NCBI GenBank assembly: GCA_900768815.1
Contig: CAAGEE010000009.1
Coordinates: 1 to 64,000, forward strand
DNA: 64,000 nucleotides
Direction of reading: 5' to 3'
Source of the DNA: Bacilli bacterium
GTDB lineage: Bacteria > Bacillota_I > Bacilli_A > RF39 > UBA660
Below the pieces are notes generated by a model. The model saw nothing but the letters and a program-made list of their open reading frames with translations. It was not told the origin of the DNA and made no database searches. Numbering within the stretch: the first letter of the stretch is position 1; every line of letters starts with the position of its first letter. The position numbers were made by a program, and so were the translations under genes. Of the stretch, positions 59,907 through 64,000 are shown piece by piece.

Positions 59907-61481
59907 ATGAATAGGATAAAGATTTTAGAAGTTAACAATATAGATTTAGCGGGTAGAAGATTTAATGGCTATAACATGCTTAATGAACTATCAAATAAAG
60001 ATTTTGATATTAAACAAGCCGTTATAATTAAACAATCAGATAATGACAATGTTATAAAAATATTAAATAATGAACGATTACTAAGTCAGTATTATCATTT
60101 GTTTGAAATAGAGGAAGCCTTGTCAATTCATAATATCTTTTCCATTACAGCACCAGCCTTATATGATATGGAAGAATATAAAGAGGCCGATATTGTGCAT
60201 CTTCATATGTTTCATAATACAAAATTATCATTATATGATTTAAAGAAGATAGCCAAGGAGAAAAGGGTCGTTTTATCCTTACATGATCCTTGGTTTTTTA
60301 CAGGACGTTGCGTTCATTTTTATGAATGTGAATCATGGAAAAAAGGATGCAAAAATTGTCAAAACCTAAATACTTTATTCCCACTAAAGAAAGATAATTG
60401 TAACGCCTTATGGAATTTAAAAAAATATGTTTTTAATAATAGTGACATAAATATAATAGTTTCAAGTCCATGGATGAAAAATCTAGTAGAAGAAAGTCCT
60501 ATAACCAAGCATCAAAAAAATGTAAGTTTAATACCATTTGGAATTGATTGGAAAAAGTTTAGTGGTGTAACTAGAAAAGAGGCAAGAACTCATTATAATT
60601 TTAATGAAGATGATGTTGTCTTATTTTTAAGAGCACAAGATGAGTTTAAAGGTACAAACTATGTACTAGAAGCTTTAAAAAATTTAAATACGAAGAAGAA
60701 TATAGTAGTATTAACCTGTTCTAGTAAGGGAAAATTAGATGAAGTAAAAAATAAATACAAAGTTATTGATTTAGGTGAAATAAAAGATGCTGAAATGCTT
60801 ATGGCAATGAATGCCTGTGATATATTTTTAATGCCTTCAATTGGCGAAAGCTTTGGAATGATGGCAATAGAAGCAATGTCTTGCAAAAAGCCAGTAATAG
60901 TATTTAATAATACTGCACTTCCTTCTGTAACACATGCTCCAGACTGTGGCTATCTTGTAAAAAATAAAGACGCCAAAGATTTGGAAAAAGCCATAAAATA
61001 TTTAGTAGAACATGAAGAAGAAAGAAAACGAAGAGGTAAACTAGGTTTAGAAATAGTTAAGAAAGAATATGACTTAAATACCTATAATAAAAAGTTAAGC
61101 ACATTATATAAAGAAGTTAACAAAAGTAAAAAAACAGATTCCAATTTAAAAGAAATGGCTAGTAAACAAGATATCAAAAATATCAATAAAATAAAATGTC
61201 TGCTAAATTATGTAACTGAGAAAACATTCTATGGCAATAAAAAAATAGGAAAAAACTTACTATATAAAGTTGATGAAAAATATGATGTTCTAAATGAAAA
61301 AATTACTTTTGATAATATTGATGCAGAAAACTTAATAGAAGATTATAATAAAAAAGTGTATGAATTGTTAAAGAATAATCAAATAAATACAAACTCAAAG
61401 TTTAAAAAAGGGTTATACTTGCTTAAAAGAAATCCAAAGGAATTAATGAAAATAATTTATAAAAAAATTTTTAGAGAGTAA
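59907..61481 (+). CDS. Family 4 glycosyltransferase
   Basis: A GT-B enzyme of 524 aa. The GT4 signature IGESFGMMAIEAMSCKKPVIVFN holds the nucleotide-binding glutamates, and the HDPWFFTGRCVHFYECESWKKGC region is typical of a capsule GT4 subgroup with a zinc-like Cys cluster (CVH, CES, CKNC). The last 130 residues form an additional helical tail after the fold, probably for membrane or partner contact. GGGTGGTG precedes it. Confidence 0.85.
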   Translation: MNRIKILEVNNIDLAGRRFNGYNMLNELSNKDFDIKQAVIIKQSDNDNVIKILNNERLLSQYYHLFEIEEALSIHNIFSITAPALYDMEEYKEADIVHLHMFHNTKLSLYDLKKIAKEKRVVLSLHDPWFFTGRCVHFYECESWKKGCKNCQNLNTLFPLKKDNCNALWNLKKYVFNNSDINIIVSSPWMKNLVEESPITKHQKNVSLIPFGIDWKKFSGVTRKEARTHYNFNEDDVVLFLRAQDEFKGTNYVLEALKNLNTKKNIVVLTCSSKGKLDEVKNKYKVIDLGEIKDAEMLMAMNACDIFLMPSIGESFGMMAIEAMSCKKPVIVFNNTALPSVTHAPDCGYLVKNKDAKDLEKAIKYLVEHEEERKRRGKLGLEIVKKEYDLNTYNKKLSTLYKEVNKSKKTDSNLKEMASKQDIKNINKIKCLLNYVTEKTFYGNKKIGKNLLYKVDEKYDVLNEKITFDNIDAENLIEDYNKKVYELLKNNQINTNSKFKKGLYLLKRNPKELMKIIYKKIFRE

Positions 61482-61489
61482 GGTATAAT

Positions 61490-63802
61490 ATGAAAAAAAT
61501 AACTGAAAATTGTAGTGTATGTACAGCCTGTGTTTCTAAATGTCCTAAAAGTGCTATAAGTATTAGCAAAAAAATATATAATGAAATAAAAGTAAATAAT
61601 CAATGTATAGATTGTAATATTTGTAAGGATAATTGTCCTGGAAACAAAGAGAAAAAGAAAAATAGCCCAATCTTTAAAGTGGCTAGAATAAAAAGTCCTG
61701 TCAACATAAATAAAAGTACTTCAGGCGGCTTATTTGGTGAAATAGCTAGATACGTTTTAAAACACTCTGGTGTAGTTTATGGTGCTGCCTTCTCCGACAA
61801 CTTCCATAGTGTAAAACATATAAGAAGTACTAATAGCGTTGATTTAAATAAAATTTTAAAAAGTAAATATGTACGTAGTAACATAAATAATAGTTATTTA
61901 TTAGCTGAAAAAGATCTAAAAAAAGGAAAAATAGTATTGTTTTCAGGTACTCCATGTCAAATAGCAGGTTTAAAATGCTTTCTTAAAAAAGATTATTCAA
62001 ATCTAATAACTATTGATATTATTTGTCATGGAACTCCTTCTGAAAAAATTTAGTCTAAGTATTTAACTTCCCTAGAAACAAAATTTCAATCCAAAGCAAA
62101 ATATGTTGATTTTAGATATCTTAATGAAAAAGAACCAGCAAAAATTTTTCTTGTGGAATTTAAAAATGGTAAAAAATACAATGAAGTCTTATATAATACA
62201 ACATATGGAAAAGCATTTTTTACTGGACTTATAGATTATCCAAGCTGTAGTAATTGCCAATTTAAAGCATTTAATAACTATAGCGATATAACACTAGGTG
62301 ATGCTTGGGGTTATGAAAATCCTGAGTATAAGCATAAAAATTCTCTAGTAATGTTAAACACTTCAAATGGTAAAGCTATCTATAATAAGATAAAAGCTAA
62401 ACTAATTGAGTTTGATGACTTTGATACGGAAAAATTATTGAACTCAAATTACCCAATTCTTTACCCAACAAACAGTCATTATAATAGAAATAAAATAGAA
62501 AAATTGAGTAATAATATAAACAACCAATTAAGTTATTGGCAACAAGAGAAAAATGGTTTAAAAAAGGATAAAAATGGTGTTGGAATAATTAATTTTCATT
62601 ATGAGAACTATAACTATGGAGCTAATTTAGTTGCTTATTCTCTAAGTGAAGCAGTTAAAAAGTTAGGTTTTAATCCTTATATAATAGATTTTGATCCCTT
62701 TCCAGAATTTAATCCTTTAGAAAGATATAGAACAATAGAGTTCCTAAACTTCCGTAAAAAATATTTAAATATGACACCAAAATTCAGTAGTAAAGATGAG
62801 TTAAATATTTTGAATGACTACTTAGATATGTATATTACTGGTAGTGATCAAGTTTGGCGTAAACAAATAACAAGATCAAACATGACAACTTATTTTTTAG
62901 ATTTTGCCAAGAATAAAAACAAAGTATCTTATGCAGCTAGTTTTGGTACCGATGATTTTGAAGGAACAGAAGAAGAATTAGAAGAATGCAAATGTCTACT
63001 TAGGACATTTTATAATATTTCAGTACGCGAAGAAACTGGTCAAAAAATACTTTCAAATAAATTTACTCAAGACTCAAGTCTTGTACTTGATCCAACACTA
63101 TTGCTAAAAAAAGAAGAATATGAAAAATTAATAACTGAAACATATGACGAAAAAATAGATGTTGCCGTTTATTTTGTTATGGATCATGAAAATATAATTT
63201 TAAATGACAAAAACTTTAACAGACTATTCCCTAAGAAAAAAATAGTTAACATCAAAGGTAATCCAGAAACTTTAGGAACAACAACTATCTTTAAATATAA
63301 TAGTATTTCTAAATGGTTAGATGGAATTAGAAAATGCGAATACTTAGTAACAGATTCATACCATGGTGTAATATTGGGAACAATATTTCATAAGAAAATA
63401 ATTTGTATAGGTAAAAAGAGTAAAGCTCTAAGTAGATTTAAAACACTTTTTAAAAATTTAGGTGGAAACCTAGAGTCTATCAATTTTAGTAGTTTAAGCA
63501 GTGTAAAAAGCCCTGAAATAGTCATTAATTATGAAGAAATAGATAAAAACATTGAAAAACTAAAAGAGAGTTCTTTTGACTTTTTAAAAGATAACATAGG
63601 TTCCAACAAAGTAAAAGTAGATATTGATTATGAAAAATTGTTTCTTCAAAATAAAATATTAAAGGAACAGATAAAAGAACTAAATGTTAAATATGAAGAT
63701 GCCATAGAAGAAAAAAATAAAATATTAAATTCTAAGAGTTGGCGCTTAACAGAAATATTAAGAAAGATAAAACGTATTATGAGGAGATGTAAAAGTGAAT
63801 AA
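61490..63802 (+). pseudogene. FrhB-type iron-sulfur / polysaccharide pyruvyltransferase fusion, interrupted by one TAG
   Basis: The reading frame runs unbroken for 770 codons except for a TAG at 62051-62053, after residue 187. N-terminal: two 4Fe-4S clusters (CSVCTACVSKCP and CIDCNICKDNCP) and an FrhB-like domain ending HGTPSEKI. The next frame-consistent residues SKYL suggest that W (TGG) was the original codon. C-terminal: rest of the FrhB part, then a polysaccharide pyruvyltransferase domain (VGIINFHYENYNYGANL, TGSDQVW, SYAASFGT, TDSYHGVI) and a coiled-coil tail ending SKSWRLTEILRKIKR. Without readthrough, 187- and about 549-residue pieces could result (GTG at 62153), probably inactive or partly active. 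Confidence 0.82.
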
Positions 63803-64000
63803 TAAGGTAAGCATAATAATTCCAGTATATAATGGTGAAAACTATATAAGAGAATCTATAAATTCTGCTTTGAATCAAACTTATAAAAATATTGAAATTG
63901 TAGTTGTTAACGATGGTTCAAAGGACAATACTGATGAAATATGTAAAAGCTTTGGTAAAAAAATAAAATATATAAAGAAAGAAAATGGTGGAGTAGCAAC
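63795..64000 (+). CDS. Family 2 glycosyltransferase, cut by the window end
   Basis: The frame opens with GTG 63795, overlapping the previous gene's end by eight bases, after GAGGAG. It encodes KVSIIIPVYNGENYIRESI, then VVNDGSKDNTDE and ends KENGGVA. This is the nucleotide-binding N-terminal part of a GT-A glycosyltransferase; the rest lies outside the window. Confidence 0.85.
   Translation, partial: MNNKVSIIIPVYNGENYIRESINSALNQTYKNIEIVVVNDGSKDNTDEICKSFGKKIKYIKKENGGVA

Overview
The window is about 64 kb of AT-rich Gram-positive DNA. TGA is used as a stop (for example at 34258-34260, 15293-15295 and the end of the transposase), so the standard code applies and this is not a mycoplasma. AGGAGG-type ribosome sites, sortase, lipoteichoic-acid synthase, LCP and PASTA proteins and GatCAB point to a low-GC Firmicute. 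A small-genome gut member of the Bacilli (RF39/Erysipelotrichia-like) or an uncultured Clostridium-like lineage is my best guess, but placement below phylum is inference.

Layout. 1-4.1 kb: the 3' end of a 5S rRNA, a t6A/RimI operon (tsaE-tsaB-rimI-tsaD) and a FIST protein. 4.2-6.3 kb: a minus-strand ABC permease/ATPase pair without a binding protein, then a decayed surface-protein fragment. 6.4-13.4 kb: an arginine-catabolism locus with a polar amino-acid ABC importer, arcA-arcB-arcC and a YfcC/ArcD-like carrier. 13.4-19.3 kb: a membrane protein, a membrane-bound XRE regulator, a broken and an intact small secreted protein, and an ABC exporter with its permease split over two genes (bacteriocin-like organisation). 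19.4-21.1 kb: an orphan NMT1-type binding protein and a YfcE-type phosphodiesterase. 21.1-24.3 kb: a thioester/SpaA surface adhesin, its sortase and a membrane protein. 24.3-33.7 kb: housekeeping genes (pcrA, a sugar nucleotidyltransferase, ligA, an acidic membrane protein, gatCAB). 33.8-37.2 kb: a small membrane protein, a double-binding-domain sensor with a degenerate GGDEF, and a YihY protein.

37.2-41.1 kb is the most notable part. It is a self-contained transposon-like unit of about 3.9 kb, bounded by 18-bp perfect inverted repeats and flanked by a direct repeat of target DNA. It carries one IS4/IS1634-like DDE transposase plus six small passenger genes, among them an XRE protein next to a DUF4145 (HEPN-like) protein.

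41.1-52.2 kb holds cell-envelope genes: an LtaS-like enzyme, an LCP ligase with a PASTA tail, a large secreted glucosaminidase with Ig-like repeats, a candidate small RNA and a kinase-less PASTA protein. From 52.3 kb to the end lies a surface-polysaccharide locus: a Wzy-like polymerase, glycosyltransferases, a Wzm/Wzt exporter and a three-enzyme route to a UDP-2-acetamido-2,6-dideoxy-L-hexose. It shows decay: remnants of a CDP-alcohol phosphatidyltransferase and of gtrA, and an in-frame TAG inside an FrhB/pyruvyltransferase fusion gene. The window ends inside a glycosyltransferase.
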